DNA from: Mycobacterium sp. BK086
GTDB taxonomy: Bacteria; Actinomycetota; Actinomycetes; Mycobacteriales; Mycobacteriaceae
Direction: 5' to 3'
Assembly (NCBI GenBank): GCA_004362315.1
Contig: SNWL01000006.1
Coordinates: forward strand, 1-64,000
Length of the DNA stretch: 64,000 nt
Numbering within the stretch: the first letter of the stretch is position 1; the number at the start of each line of letters is the position of its first letter. The notes under the pieces were generated by a model. The model was given only the letters and a program-made list of their open reading frames with translations, was not told the DNA's origin and did not search any database. Below, piece after piece: positions 8,995 to 17,710 of this stretch. A program made the position numbers and the translations under genes.

Positions 8995-10307
8995 GATCCC
9001 GTCCCTGGTGTCGTAGCGGGTACTTCACCGGGGGCCGGCGCATACACGGGAGCCGGTGTCGGCGGTGCGGGCGCGGCACCCGGCTCGGGCGGCGTCGTCG
9101 CAGGCGGGCCGGGAGGAGGTCCACCCGGTGGCGGCGCGGGCAACGGTTCCCGATAGGGGTAGCGCGGATCACCGGGATTGCCCGTGATCGCGTCGGGCAG
9201 CGTCAGATTCGGCGGTCCGCCTTGCCCTGTACGCGGGAACGGGACGGGCAGCGCCGGGGTTGCCTTCTGACCTGTCTGGGGATCGGTCAGCTCCGACGGG
9301 AGTTTGACATTCGGATCCAATCCCAGATCGGAGAACGCGGCGTCGATGAAGGGCTGCAGGAACTGGCCGGGCAGCAGGTTCGCGAGGTAGGCATTGAAGA
9401 ACGGTCCTGACGACACGGATTCACCGAGCGACATCGCGAAGGCGTTGAGCCGGTGAATGGATTCCTGGATCCGCCCCTTGCGATTGGCGATGATGGTCAG
9501 GACGCCGTTGAGCTTCTCCAGCGCGCCGTGCATCTGCTTTCCATTGTCGGCGACAAACCCCGACAACTGCTGCGAAAGACTCGAGACGTGTGCCGAAATC
9601 TGGTCCAGTGCTTGACTTTGAGTGTTGAGCTCAGCCAGCAGCGCGTTGGAGTTCGCGATCAGGCTGACAACCGCGTCGCTGCGGTCGGCAAGTACTTTGG
9701 TCGCTTTGTTCGCATTCGCCAGCAGGTCGCGCAGTCGCTGGTCACGCTGATCCAGCGACTGGGAGAACCGCGCCAGGTTCTGGACCGCGAGTTGCAGGTC
9801 CGGCGGAGTCTGCGCGAATGTCTGCGCCAGAGTGGACAGCGACTCCGACATCTGGCCGGTGTCGATCTGCTGCACCGTGGTGGCGAGATCGCCAAGGGCA
9901 TCGCCCAACTGGTAGGGCGAGGTCGTCCGCTCGAGCGGAATGGGCCCCGACAGATGGCCGTTACCGCGCGGATCGACTTCCAGGATCTTGGCGCCCAAGA
10001 GGCTTTTGGTCTTGATCGCCGCTTCGGTGTGGTCGCCCAGCTCGACGTCGTTGTCGATGGTGAACCTGACAACCACGCGCGCCCCGTCAAGCGATACCTT
10101 GTCCACGCTGCCAACCTGGTATCCGGAAACCTGCACGGCCGCACCGGAAGTGAGCCCTCCAGCATCGGCGAAGTAGGCGGTATAGGTATCCCCCGAATTG
10201 ACCAACGGCAAGTTGTTATAGCCGAGCACTCCGGCGATCACCACACCGGTCGCCAAGACACCGAGCCCACCGACGACCAGCGGATTGCGTTCTTTGAATG
10301 TTTTCAT
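8991..10307 (-). CDS. mceC: MceC, Mce family transport subunit
   Basis: The third Mce subunit, 438 residues. It begins MKTFKERNPLVVGGLG, continues into a membrane helix and the Mce domain (YTAYFADAGGLTSGAAVQVS), a long coiled helical region with many Gln/Ser/Leu heptads (about 150-290), and a very proline-rich tail in the last 90 residues. The start used is the ATG that overlaps the mceB stop as ATGA; a GTG-type start four codons earlier is possible. The low-complexity Pro/Ala/Gly tail is common in mycobacterial MceC proteins and is probably exposed at the cell envelope. Confidence 0.93.
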   Translation of the reverse strand: MKTFKERNPLVVGGLGVLATGVVIAGVLGYNNLPLVNSGDTYTAYFADAGGLTSGAAVQVSGYQVGSVDKVSLDGARVVVRFTIDNDVELGDHTEAAIKTKSLLGAKILEVDPRGNGHLSGPIPLERTTSPYQLGDALGDLATTVQQIDTGQMSESLSTLAQTFAQTPPDLQLAVQNLARFSQSLDQRDQRLRDLLANANKATKVLADRSDAVVSLIANSNALLAELNTQSQALDQISAHVSSLSQQLSGFVADNGKQMHGALEKLNGVLTIIANRKGRIQESIHRLNAFAMSLGESVSSGPFFNAYLANLLPGQFLQPFIDAAFSDLGLDPNVKLPSELTDPQTGQKATPALPVPFPRTGQGGPPNLTLPDAITGNPGDPRYPYREPLPAPPPGGPPPGPPATTPPEPGAAPAPPTPAPVYAPAPGEVPATTPGTGS

Positions 10308-11332
10308 TTCGGCGCGCACCGCCCAGTGTCCTGGCCGGCGACCTTGACGTAGACCGGCTCGCCACCCTTGCCGTTGAGCTTGAGCACCGCATCACACAGA
10401 TAGAAGCTGAAGTAGTCGCCGTAAAGCCCTTGCCGCCCCAGCAGCTTGTACTTGTCGGGCAGGCTGTTCAGGACCTGGTCGAAATATTCGTGATCCGCCA
10501 GCACCGTCGCGGCGGTCCGATCTGTCTGGTTCACAACCTCTTTGAGGGGTGGACGAGCCTGGGACAGCAGGTCTGCCGTACTGCTGGAGACAGCGTCCGC
10601 GTAGGCGAGACCTTTCGCGATGTCGGATCGACGTTCAGACAGCCCCTTGACCAATTCGGACAGTGAGGTCACCGCCTTGTCGAACTTGTCGCTCTGGTCA
10701 CCCAGCGATCCCAGAACAGAATCGAGATTGGTGATCACCTCGCCGATCAACTGGTCGCGGTCGGCCAACGTGCTCGTCACCGCGGCGGTCTGGGTCAGAA
10801 ACGATCCGACGGTGTCACCTTGACCCTGGAAGGCTGAAATCAGCTGCTGGGTAAGAGCATTGACCTGGTCGGGATTCAATGCCCGGAACAGCGGGCGGAA
10901 CCCGCCCGTCAATGCGTCGAGATCCAACGCGGGCGCGGTGCGGGCCAACGGAATCATCGCACCCGGGCGCATCACCGTGGTCGAGCCGGCACCTTCCTCC
11001 AATGCGAGGTAGCGCCCACCGATCAGGTTGTCGTAGCGGATCACCGCACGACTGCCGTCGGTCAGCACCACCGAGGGGTCCACCGAGAACGAGACGATCA
11101 GAGTCGCGTCGCGTTGTAACGCGATCTCTTGGACCTTGCCGACCTCGACGCCCGCGATGCGGACGAAATTGCCGTTGGCAAGTCCGCTGATGTTGCTGAA
11201 TTGGGCTTTGAACACGCGGCTGTCCTGGAACCTGAGCTGGGCGAAGATCGCGAACAGGGCGAGGATTCCCATGGCGCAGACGATCGTGAAGACCGACAGG
11301 CGCACCAGCGCGCCGGCGAGGTTTTGTCTCAC
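10304..11332 (-). CDS. mceB: MceB, Mce family transport subunit
   Basis: The second Mce subunit, 342 residues. It starts at a GTG with AAAGGA at good spacing upstream; reading further upstream would give an unrelated polar N-terminus. Residues 1-35 form the cytoplasmic start and membrane helix (LSVFTIVCAMGILALFAIFA). The Mce domain follows with FKAQFSNISGLANGNFVRIA, and the C-terminus has paired cysteines (FYLCDAVLKLNGKG and ending GRCAPK). It lies 25 bases downstream of mceA. Length and the C-terminal cysteine pattern match MceB. Confidence 0.92.
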   Translation of the reverse strand: MRQNLAGALVRLSVFTIVCAMGILALFAIFAQLRFQDSRVFKAQFSNISGLANGNFVRIAGVEVGKVQEIALQRDATLIVSFSVDPSVVLTDGSRAVIRYDNLIGGRYLALEEGAGSTTVMRPGAMIPLARTAPALDLDALTGGFRPLFRALNPDQVNALTQQLISAFQGQGDTVGSFLTQTAAVTSTLADRDQLIGEVITNLDSVLGSLGDQSDKFDKAVTSLSELVKGLSERRSDIAKGLAYADAVSSSTADLLSQARPPLKEVVNQTDRTAATVLADHEYFDQVLNSLPDKYKLLGRQGLYGDYFSFYLCDAVLKLNGKGGEPVYVKVAGQDTGRCAPK

Positions 11333-11357
11333 GTCATCGTTCCTTTGCTGGCCACAG

Positions 11358-12803
11358 TCATGGGTTCGGTTGTTCTTGGAGCGGGGGTGGTCCACCGAAC
11401 ACCGCGGGCGGCGGCGGTTGCGGCGACATGGTGCCGGGAGCTACCGGCGTGCCCTCCACGGGCACGGGCGGTGGCGCCGGAGCCGGTGGGATCCCAGGCC
11501 ATAACGGCACCCCACCCGGCCCGTAGAGCGGTGCGCCGTAGGGCGGCGCCCCGGGATAGGGCACCGGCCCCGGGGCCGGACCGGGCAGGCACTGCCGAAT
11601 GCTCGGCTTCTGGGGCACCGCGCGGGTAGCCGGCAGATAGTCGGCGTAGCACGGATGTCCGATTCCGGGATTCGGACGAATGTCCACTCCCGTGCCCCAA
11701 CCGGTATTGGTGACCAGCTGGCGCACCGGGAACATCTTCGTGGCATCGGGCAGCGAGCCACAGCCGGGCTTGCCGCCCGGGCCACCCTTGGCAGCGACGA
11801 TCGGCAGGTTCTCGGGATAGGAGTACGGGTCGTCGCCCATCAGGATCGCGGCATCGGCAACGTAGGTCCGCCCGTTACCGCCAATGGCCGCGCGAGCACC
11901 GTTGTCCAGCCACCACTTTGCGCCTTCGAGGGTGCAGGTGTACTCGGGGTTGTACGTGAGCAACAGACCGGTGGTCGGCGCGGCGAGGTTGACCGCACTC
12001 ACCAGATTCTTCTGGTTCGGCGCCAGCAGATCGATCGCCGCCTGCGAGAAGCCCGCCGTGTTCAGCAGCAGCGCGTCCAACGCTGTCGCGTGGCGGGTGA
12101 TGGTTTCGCTTGTCGTGGCTGCGGCGTCCAGCACCCGCAACACATCGGGAGTCGCGGCGTCGTAAACACCGTTCAGCGAGTTGAACAATCGCCAGTTCTG
12201 ATCGATGGTGTCGGCGCGCGGATTGACCTCCCGCAGCACCTGATCGGCGTCGGTGATCGCCTGACCGATCCGTTCGCCCTGGCCCCGGAAACCCTCCGAG
12301 AGAGCCGAGAGCACCGCATTGAGCTTGGCCGGGTCGATCTGGTGGAGGAGGCCCACGAGGTTCTCGAATACGGTGTTGACCTCGGTGGTGACGTTGCGCG
12401 ACACCAGCACTGCGCCGGCCGCCAGCCGCTGGGAGCTCGGATGCTCGGGATAGATCAGGTCGACGAATTTCGCGCCGAAGGCGGTCGTCGCCCGAATCTG
12501 GGCAGACACGTTGGCGGGGATGTACTTGATCTGGTCGGGCGATATTTCCAGGCGCACCCTGACGGGCCCAGATCCCCGGGAGATGCCCGCGACGCGCCCG
12601 ACCGCGACGCCGTTCATCATCACCTTGCCGCCAGATTCCATGACCAGGCCGGCGCGGTCGGCGGTCAGGGTGACCGGCACATAGGAGGTGAACGCGCCGG
12701 TGAACAACGCACCGGATGTTGCGAAGAGGCTGGCGACGACGACAACGAGGATCAATGTCCACCACGCGGGGTGGAGACGGTGGTCTCCGGATCTTGGTTC
12801 CAT
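11358..12803 (-). CDS. mceA: MceA, Mce family transport subunit
   Basis: The first Mce subunit, 481 residues, with an N-terminal membrane helix (WWTLILVVVVASLFATSGAL), Mce domain (about 43-120), helical region, and a segment with conserved cysteines (YTCTLEGAKWWLDNG and later) before a proline/glycine-rich tail. It begins 4 bases after the yrbEB stop. The domain order and the conserved NPEYTC segment near residue 287 fit MceA. Substrate identity of the whole transporter is not readable from the protein, but the neighbouring ring-degradation genes point to a steroid or similar polycyclic compound. Confidence 0.93.
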   Translation of the reverse strand: MEPRSGDHRLHPAWWTLILVVVVASLFATSGALFTGAFTSYVPVTLTADRAGLVMESGGKVMMNGVAVGRVAGISRGSGPVRVRLEISPDQIKYIPANVSAQIRATTAFGAKFVDLIYPEHPSSQRLAAGAVLVSRNVTTEVNTVFENLVGLLHQIDPAKLNAVLSALSEGFRGQGERIGQAITDADQVLREVNPRADTIDQNWRLFNSLNGVYDAATPDVLRVLDAAATTSETITRHATALDALLLNTAGFSQAAIDLLAPNQKNLVSAVNLAAPTTGLLLTYNPEYTCTLEGAKWWLDNGARAAIGGNGRTYVADAAILMGDDPYSYPENLPIVAAKGGPGGKPGCGSLPDATKMFPVRQLVTNTGWGTGVDIRPNPGIGHPCYADYLPATRAVPQKPSIRQCLPGPAPGPVPYPGAPPYGAPLYGPGGVPLWPGIPPAPAPPPVPVEGTPVAPGTMSPQPPPPAVFGGPPPLQEQPNP

Positions 12804-12807
12804 GGCG

Positions 12808-13662
12808 TTACGAGGCCAGGTGGAAGCTGCCGGACTGCCCGTACACGGACAGTGACACCAAGAGGCTGACCGTCACCGCAGACACCAACGATGCCCGCAC
12901 CGCGCGTCCCACCGCCTCGCCCACACCGGCCGGTCCGCCCGAGGCGGTATAGCCGTAGTACGTGTGGATCAGCATGATGACGATGGACATCGCGATCGCC
13001 TGAAGGAATGACCACAGAAGATCGGTCGGGATCAGGAACGTGTTGAAGTAGTGGTCGTAGACGCCGGTGGACTGTCCGTAGACCATTGTGGTGCCCAGCC
13101 GAGCCGCCAGGAACGACATCAGTACCGCGATGCAGTACAGCGGAATGACCACGATCACGCCGGTCAGTACCCGTGTCGACGCCAGGTAGGCCACGGACCG
13201 GATCCCCATCACCTCGAGCGCATCGATCTCTTCGGCGATACGCATCGCCCCGATCTGGGCGGTCGCGCCGGCTCCGATCGTGGCCGCCAATGCGATGCCG
13301 GCTGTTACGGGAGCGATGATGCGCACGTTGACGTAGGCGGAGATGAAGCCGGTCAATGCCTCGACGCCGATGCCCGCGAGCTGGTTGTAGCCCTGAACGG
13401 CGATCAGTGCACCTGCCGACAGCGTCAGGAATCCGACGACGACGATGGTTCCACCGATGAGCGCCAATGCCCCAGTGCCCAAACTCATCTCAGCGATGAG
13501 TCGGACGATCTCGGTCTTGTAGTGAATGACCGCGGTGCCAATGGATCGGATCGTGTGTCCGTAGAACTGGGTCTGGTTCCCGATGCGAATCCATCCGTCC
13601 GCCCACCGCCGGCCCCGGCGCCGAAGCCAGGTGGCGGCCGGGCTCGGCGCGCTGGCCGTCAT
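12808..13662 (-). CDS. yrbEB: YrbEB, MlaE-type ABC permease of the Mce system
   Basis: A 284-residue permease with about five to six membrane segments and the MlaE/DUF140 signature: ATIGAGATAQIGAMRIAEEI followed by DALEVMGI, and late YTASGGPAGVGEAVGRA. The start codon overlaps the yrbEA stop as ATGA. YrbEA and YrbEB together form the inner-membrane channel onto which the Mce hexamer docks, and MceG binds them on the cytoplasmic face. Order A then B directly before mceA is standard. Confidence 0.95.
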   Translation of the reverse strand: MTASAPSPAATWLRRRGRRWADGWIRIGNQTQFYGHTIRSIGTAVIHYKTEIVRLIAEMSLGTGALALIGGTIVVVGFLTLSAGALIAVQGYNQLAGIGVEALTGFISAYVNVRIIAPVTAGIALAATIGAGATAQIGAMRIAEEIDALEVMGIRSVAYLASTRVLTGVIVVIPLYCIAVLMSFLAARLGTTMVYGQSTGVYDHYFNTFLIPTDLLWSFLQAIAMSIVIMLIHTYYGYTASGGPAGVGEAVGRAVRASLVSAVTVSLLVSLSVYGQSGSFHLAS

Positions 13663-14429
13663 CGGGGCCCGCCGAACTGAACCGCAGTGATGATGAGGTT
13701 GATGACGTACAGAGTCACAAAGGAATACACCACGGTCTCGTTGACGGCGTTGCCGACACCTGCCGGTCCGCCACCGACCGAAATGCCCTTGTAGCAGCCG
13801 ATCAAGCTGGCCGCGAAACCGAACAAGCCGGCCTTCACCAGCGACACCACAACATCTTTGAGTCCTGTCAGCAGCGTCAGGCCCGCGACGAATGCGCCGG
13901 GAGTGACGTGCTGGATGTACACCGAAAACGCAAACGAGCCGACCAGAGTCGCCAGCGACACGATCGACGACAGCAGCACCGCCACGACACAGCCGGCCAA
14001 CACCCGTGGCACCACCAGCGACTGCAGCGGGTTGATACCCAGCACCCGCAAGGCGTCGAGCTCCTCCCGGATCGTACGTGCACCGAGGTCGGCGCAAATC
14101 GCAGTGGCCGCGGCTCCCGCCACGACCAGCACGGTGACGATCGGACCCAGCTGGGCCAACGAGATTCCGGCACCCGTTCCGGCGAAATCTGCTGCCCCGA
14201 AATCGAATAGCAAGACGTTGAGGGTGAAGGCCGCCAGCACGGTGAACGGGATGGCGAGCAGCACCGCGGGAACGATCGACACACGGGCGATGAACCAGCA
14301 CTGCAAGAAGAACTCTCGCCAGGCGAACGGCCGTCTCGGAATGAGCAGCAGAGTGTCCAACGCAGTCGCATAGAAGTCACCGATTCCGCGCAACGGCGTG
14401 AGCATCTTGGTGTTCTCGAGCAGTGTCAT
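13659..14429 (-). CDS. yrbEA: YrbEA, MlaE-type ABC permease of the Mce system
   Basis: A 256-residue MlaE-family permease. Conserved features include AAATAICADLGARTIREELD and ALRVLGINPLQSLVVPRVLA, and the late segment GGGPAGVGNAVNETVV. The start chosen is the ATG (MTLLENTKMLTP) that has AAGGGG upstream; about 30 additional in-frame upstream codons have no family similarity. It opens the transporter part of the operon. The 252-base gap in front of it contains a candidate operator, so a promoter for the mce genes may lie there. Confidence 0.94.
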   Translation of the reverse strand: MTLLENTKMLTPLRGIGDFYATALDTLLLIPRRPFAWREFFLQCWFIARVSIVPAVLLAIPFTVLAAFTLNVLLFDFGAADFAGTGAGISLAQLGPIVTVLVVAGAAATAICADLGARTIREELDALRVLGINPLQSLVVPRVLAGCVVAVLLSSIVSLATLVGSFAFSVYIQHVTPGAFVAGLTLLTGLKDVVVSLVKAGLFGFAASLIGCYKGISVGGGPAGVGNAVNETVVYSFVTLYVINLIITAVQFGGPR

Positions 14430-14616
14430 CGCCCGCCCCTTGGCCGTCCGGGTTCGGATCGCTGACTCATGTGACTCCTTGTCTGGCTGCCGCACCACAT
14501 AGGTAGCGCTGCGGGGCAATCACCTTGCCCAGAAGCTGATTTCAACCATTCGATGTGGGCGGTGTTGCCTGCATCACAATCGAGACTAAAAGCGACCCAG
14601 GACGCCGCATAGGCTG

Positions 14617-14634
14617 TGCCCGGTGAGCGGAAAG
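14617..14634 (-). promoter_or_regulatory. Candidate operator, TTTCC...GGAAA family, upstream of yrbEA
   Basis: On the minus strand this reads CTTTCCGCTCACCGGGCA. It shares CTTTCCGC and CCGGG at identical spacing with the site upstream of kshA. It lies in the gap between the crotonase gene and yrbEA, where an mce promoter is expected. The central three bases differ, so this is the weakest of the four related sites. Confidence 0.4.
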
Positions 14635-14681
14635 AATTCTCGAACGCCTTCCGTGTGCTGGAATCACAGCCAGCGCACGGA

Positions 14682-15497
14682 TTACCGCCGGGCTGATCTG
14701 GCCCGAAACTCGTTGACCCGCTGATCGAATTCGGGGGTGCCGAACGAGATGAACTCCTCGGCGAGAGCGTATTCAAGGACACCCAGCGCAGCGCGGCTCA
14801 GGTGCATGTTCATCGCGATCTTCGAGGTGCGCAGGGCCTGCGGTGGTAGCGCCGCAAGCCGCTCACCCAATTCGAGCGCCGCATCAAGAACCAGCGCATC
14901 GTCGACCACCTTCGTCACGAGATTCAGCTTGTCCGCGATCTCGGGTGTGATCCGTTCGCCCAGCAGCACATACTCTTTGGCCTTCATCAGGCCGACCAGC
15001 AGGGGCAACATCGCGGCACCCCCATCGCCGGCGGTCAAGCCCACTGCGACATGGGGATCGGCCAGATAGCTCGATTTACCCATCACCAATAGATCGCTGA
15101 GCAACGCGACCGAGCAGCCCAGACCGACCGCCGCACCGTTGACCGCAGAAACCAGCGGCTTGGGGAAGTTCATGAGTTCGACGAAAACCGACCGCGCCTC
15201 GCTGAACAGCGCGCGCCGCAGCTGGGCGTCGTTGATCATCCGAGTGAACATCTCCATGTCCCCGCCGGCCGAGAACGCCTTTCCCACACCGGTAATCACG
15301 ACAGCGCGTACAGCCTCGTCGACGGCAAGGTGCCGCCATATTTCAGCCAGCGCATGGTGCAGTTCCTCGTTGACCGCGTTGGCGCTGTCGGGCCGATTGA
15401 TCCGGACAACGTGCACTGACCCAAGCTGTTCGACGACCAGCCACGGCGCGAACTGGGAGTATCCGGGCAATGTGTCCGGGAGAGAGGTGGAGGTCAT
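14682..15497 (-). CDS. Crotonase (enoyl-CoA hydratase/isomerase) family protein
   Basis: A 271-residue crotonase-fold enzyme acting on a CoA thioester. Oxyanion-hole segments are SAGGDMEMF (about residue 74) and NGAAVGLGCSVALL. The two catalytic glutamates of classical hydratases are replaced: the GCE position reads GCS, and the QPE position reads DPH. A hydratase activity is therefore doubtful; isomerase, hydrolase or C-C lyase activities are known among such variants. Its ATG overlaps the stop of the HsaC-like gene (ATGA), so both should be made together. Steroid-ring hydrolases of the crotonase family exist in mycobacteria, but equivalence is only suggested by context. Confidence 0.85.
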   Translation of the reverse strand: MTSTSLPDTLPGYSQFAPWLVVEQLGSVHVVRINRPDSANAVNEELHHALAEIWRHLAVDEAVRAVVITGVGKAFSAGGDMEMFTRMINDAQLRRALFSEARSVFVELMNFPKPLVSAVNGAAVGLGCSVALLSDLLVMGKSSYLADPHVAVGLTAGDGGAAMLPLLVGLMKAKEYVLLGERITPEIADKLNLVTKVVDDALVLDAALELGERLAALPPQALRTSKIAMNMHLSRAALGVLEYALAEEFISFGTPEFDQRVNEFRARSARR

Positions 15498-16444
15498 CGG
15501 GTCACATCCTTGAGAGCCGACTCGGCCTTCAGCGCTGCAAGAGGTTCGCTGCCCGACCAGTCGTGACCCCAGTAGCTGTCGGCCGAGATCTCCTCGGCGC
15601 AATAGAAATTGGTGTCCACCTGCCAGCCCTCGGTTCCGAACTCGATATCCCAGCCGCCCGGTGCGCGCACGTAGAAGGACACCATCTTGTCGTTGGTATG
15701 CCGGCCGAGGGTTGAAGACACCGGGAATCCGTGTTGCGCCACCCGGTCCAGCGCGCGCCCGACAGCATCTAGCGTGTCGACCTCGACCATGATGTGGACC
15801 AACCCGGGCGGCCCCACCGAAGGGGCTGGGCACAACGCGAGGCTGTGGTGCCGGCGGTTGATGCCGAGGAACCGCACCCGTTGCGGTGGCACCCCCAACG
15901 GCAGCGGCAGCCGGAAGGCGCCGCGGGGAAGGAAACCCAGAACCTGCGTGTAGAAGTCGAACACGCCGTCAAGGTCTGATACCGGCAACACAACGTGGCC
16001 CAAACCTTGGGAGGCCGTGACGAACCGAGAGCCGAACGGCGTCACCACCGGGCTGTGGTCCAGCAGCGGACCGTGAAAGATCTCCAGTACGGTGCCCGCG
16101 GGGTCGGTGCACGACACAAGCTCTTCCACACGCCGCTGATCGGCTTCGTCCTGGGAGTGGCGCTGGACTTCTGTGCCGTTCTTCTCCAGGGCGACGACGA
16201 CCTCGTCGAGAGCCCCGCCGTCGGCGACCTGCCAGCCCACCGCGAGCAGCCCGTCCGAATCGGCCGGCGTCACCACGATCCGGGCATGGTGCTCGTCCAT
16301 GCGGAGGTAGAGCGCGTCCGGGTCGGGGCCGGTGCCCGGCGCGAACCCGAGGACGTCATGAGCGAACGATCGCCATCGCTCGATATCGGCCGTCTGGATG
16401 CGGATGTAGCCGAGGGCATTGAGCAGGGGTGGCTGAGAAGACAT
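15494..16444 (-). CDS. hsaC: HsaC-like extradiol (meta-cleavage) dioxygenase
   Basis: A 316-residue type I extradiol dioxygenase related to HsaC and BphC. It cleaves a catechol next to the hydroxyls, in steroid catabolism the catecholic 3,4-DHSA. The fold is two VOC-repeat domains. The Fe(II) ligands are visible at His150 (GLGHVVLP), His217 (LVHIMVEV) and Glu268 (DIEFG). Second-shell catalytic residues also appear: His200 (RRHHSLAL), His249 (GRHTND) and Tyr258 (SFY). The family end WGHDW is present. It lies between the crotonase and the HsaA-like monooxygenase, giving hydroxylase-dioxygenase adjacency as in the hsa operon. Sequence differs noticeably from M. tuberculosis HsaC, so a related rather than identical substrate is possible. 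Confidence 0.9.
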   Translation of the reverse strand: MSSQPPLLNALGYIRIQTADIERWRSFAHDVLGFAPGTGPDPDALYLRMDEHHARIVVTPADSDGLLAVGWQVADGGALDEVVVALEKNGTEVQRHSQDEADQRRVEELVSCTDPAGTVLEIFHGPLLDHSPVVTPFGSRFVTASQGLGHVVLPVSDLDGVFDFYTQVLGFLPRGAFRLPLPLGVPPQRVRFLGINRRHHSLALCPAPSVGPPGLVHIMVEVDTLDAVGRALDRVAQHGFPVSSTLGRHTNDKMVSFYVRAPGGWDIEFGTEGWQVDTNFYCAEEISADSYWGHDWSGSEPLAALKAESALKDVTR

Positions 16445-16492
16445 GTTTTCGCCGTCCGTTCGGTTGGGATAGAAGATTCGCCACTTATGTTG

Positions 16493-17674
16493 TTAGATCA
16501 TGAATTTCATCTTGGGCGGCGGATCGATCCCCAACTGGACCAGCGTCGCGGCTTGGTAGACGGTGTTCGGAACGTGGATCACGTGGTTCAGGCCGGCATG
16601 AACGTCGCGCCAGTACCGCTGCACCGTGCCACCGTGTCGAATCGCGTTGCCCCCTGAGCGAGCGAACAGCGCGTCGACGGCGCCCACAGCACGCCAGGCT
16701 GCACGGACTTGTGTGCGACGCCCCAGCGCGCGCTGCTCGAACGTCGGGGTATCGCCGGACGCGACCAGATTCCACATCCGATCGGCATTGGCGAGCAACT
16801 CATTTCGCGCCGCGTCGATGTCGGCGGATGCCTCGCCGATCGCATACAGCACGATCGGATCGTCGCGTACAGCTGCTCCCATCGCATCCGAGCGCGACCG
16901 CTGGTACTCCAGATGCGCGCTCAGCGCACCCTCTGCGGCACCGATGATCGCGGACGTGATACCCAGCGGGAACACATGAGACCACGGAAGCCGATACAGC
17001 GTCTCCTGACAACCCGCGTCAATCTGGGCCTGCCCGTTCAGCACGTGGTCGCCGTTCATCACGCGGTGGTTGGGCACAAAGGCCTCGCGAACGATGAGAT
17101 CCTTGGATCCGGTTCCCCGCAGGCCGACGGTATCCCACGAGTCCGCGACGATCTCATAGTCCGAGCGGGGCAGAATCACGTGCAGCATGGTCGGCGGCAT
17201 CTGAGGTTTGCCGTCGTAGTCGCCGAGCATTGCCCCCAGAATCACCCACCGGCAGAAGTCGGTGCCAGAAGAGAATTGCCATCGACCGCTGAGCCGATAT
17301 CCGCCGTCGACGGGAACCGCAACGCCCTGAGGCGCGTAGGGTGAGGCAACCCAGGTATTGTCGTCCTCGCCCCAGATCTCCTGTCGTACAGCAGGATCAG
17401 CGAATCCGAGCTGCCAGGGGTGCACCCCCACCACGCCACTGACCCACCCCGCGGCCGGATCCAGGGCGGCCAGTCCCATCACCGTCTCGGCGAACTCACG
17501 CGGCGTGGCCTCCTGTCCGCCATACCGTTTGGGTTGCAGCATCTTGATCATGCCCACGTCCCGGAGCAGCGCCGCTGTGCGCGGGGTCAGCATGCACAGT
17601 CGCTCGGCCTCTTGGGCATCGATCCGGATCTGGTCGGCGTTGGACAGTAGCTTCTCGAGCACCGGTGTCGTCAT
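16493..17674 (-). CDS. hsaA: HsaA-like flavin-dependent aromatic hydroxylase (acyl-CoA dehydrogenase fold)
   Basis: A 393-residue group D flavin monooxygenase. HsaA uses reduced flavin and oxygen to hydroxylate the phenolic steroid 3-HSA. Segments shared with HsaA are GWVSGVVGVHPWQLGFAD, IWGED, FSSGTDFCRWV, the stretch VGLRGTGSKDLIV, and RYWRDVHAG; length matches the family (about 394). The ATG used is preceded by GGAG; an upstream in-frame GTG-type extension lacks similarity. The enzyme requires a flavin reductase (HsaB), and none is encoded in this window. It lies directly before the HsaC-like gene and 36 bases after kshA. Confidence 0.85.
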   Translation of the reverse strand: MTTPVLEKLLSNADQIRIDAQEAERLCMLTPRTAALLRDVGMIKMLQPKRYGGQEATPREFAETVMGLAALDPAAGWVSGVVGVHPWQLGFADPAVRQEIWGEDDNTWVASPYAPQGVAVPVDGGYRLSGRWQFSSGTDFCRWVILGAMLGDYDGKPQMPPTMLHVILPRSDYEIVADSWDTVGLRGTGSKDLIVREAFVPNHRVMNGDHVLNGQAQIDAGCQETLYRLPWSHVFPLGITSAIIGAAEGALSAHLEYQRSRSDAMGAAVRDDPIVLYAIGEASADIDAARNELLANADRMWNLVASGDTPTFEQRALGRRTQVRAAWRAVGAVDALFARSGGNAIRHGGTVQRYWRDVHAGLNHVIHVPNTVYQAATLVQLGIDPPPKMKFMI

Positions 17675-17710
17675 GGCATCACTCCTTCGTTCGGGCTGTC
17701 GCGTCAACGC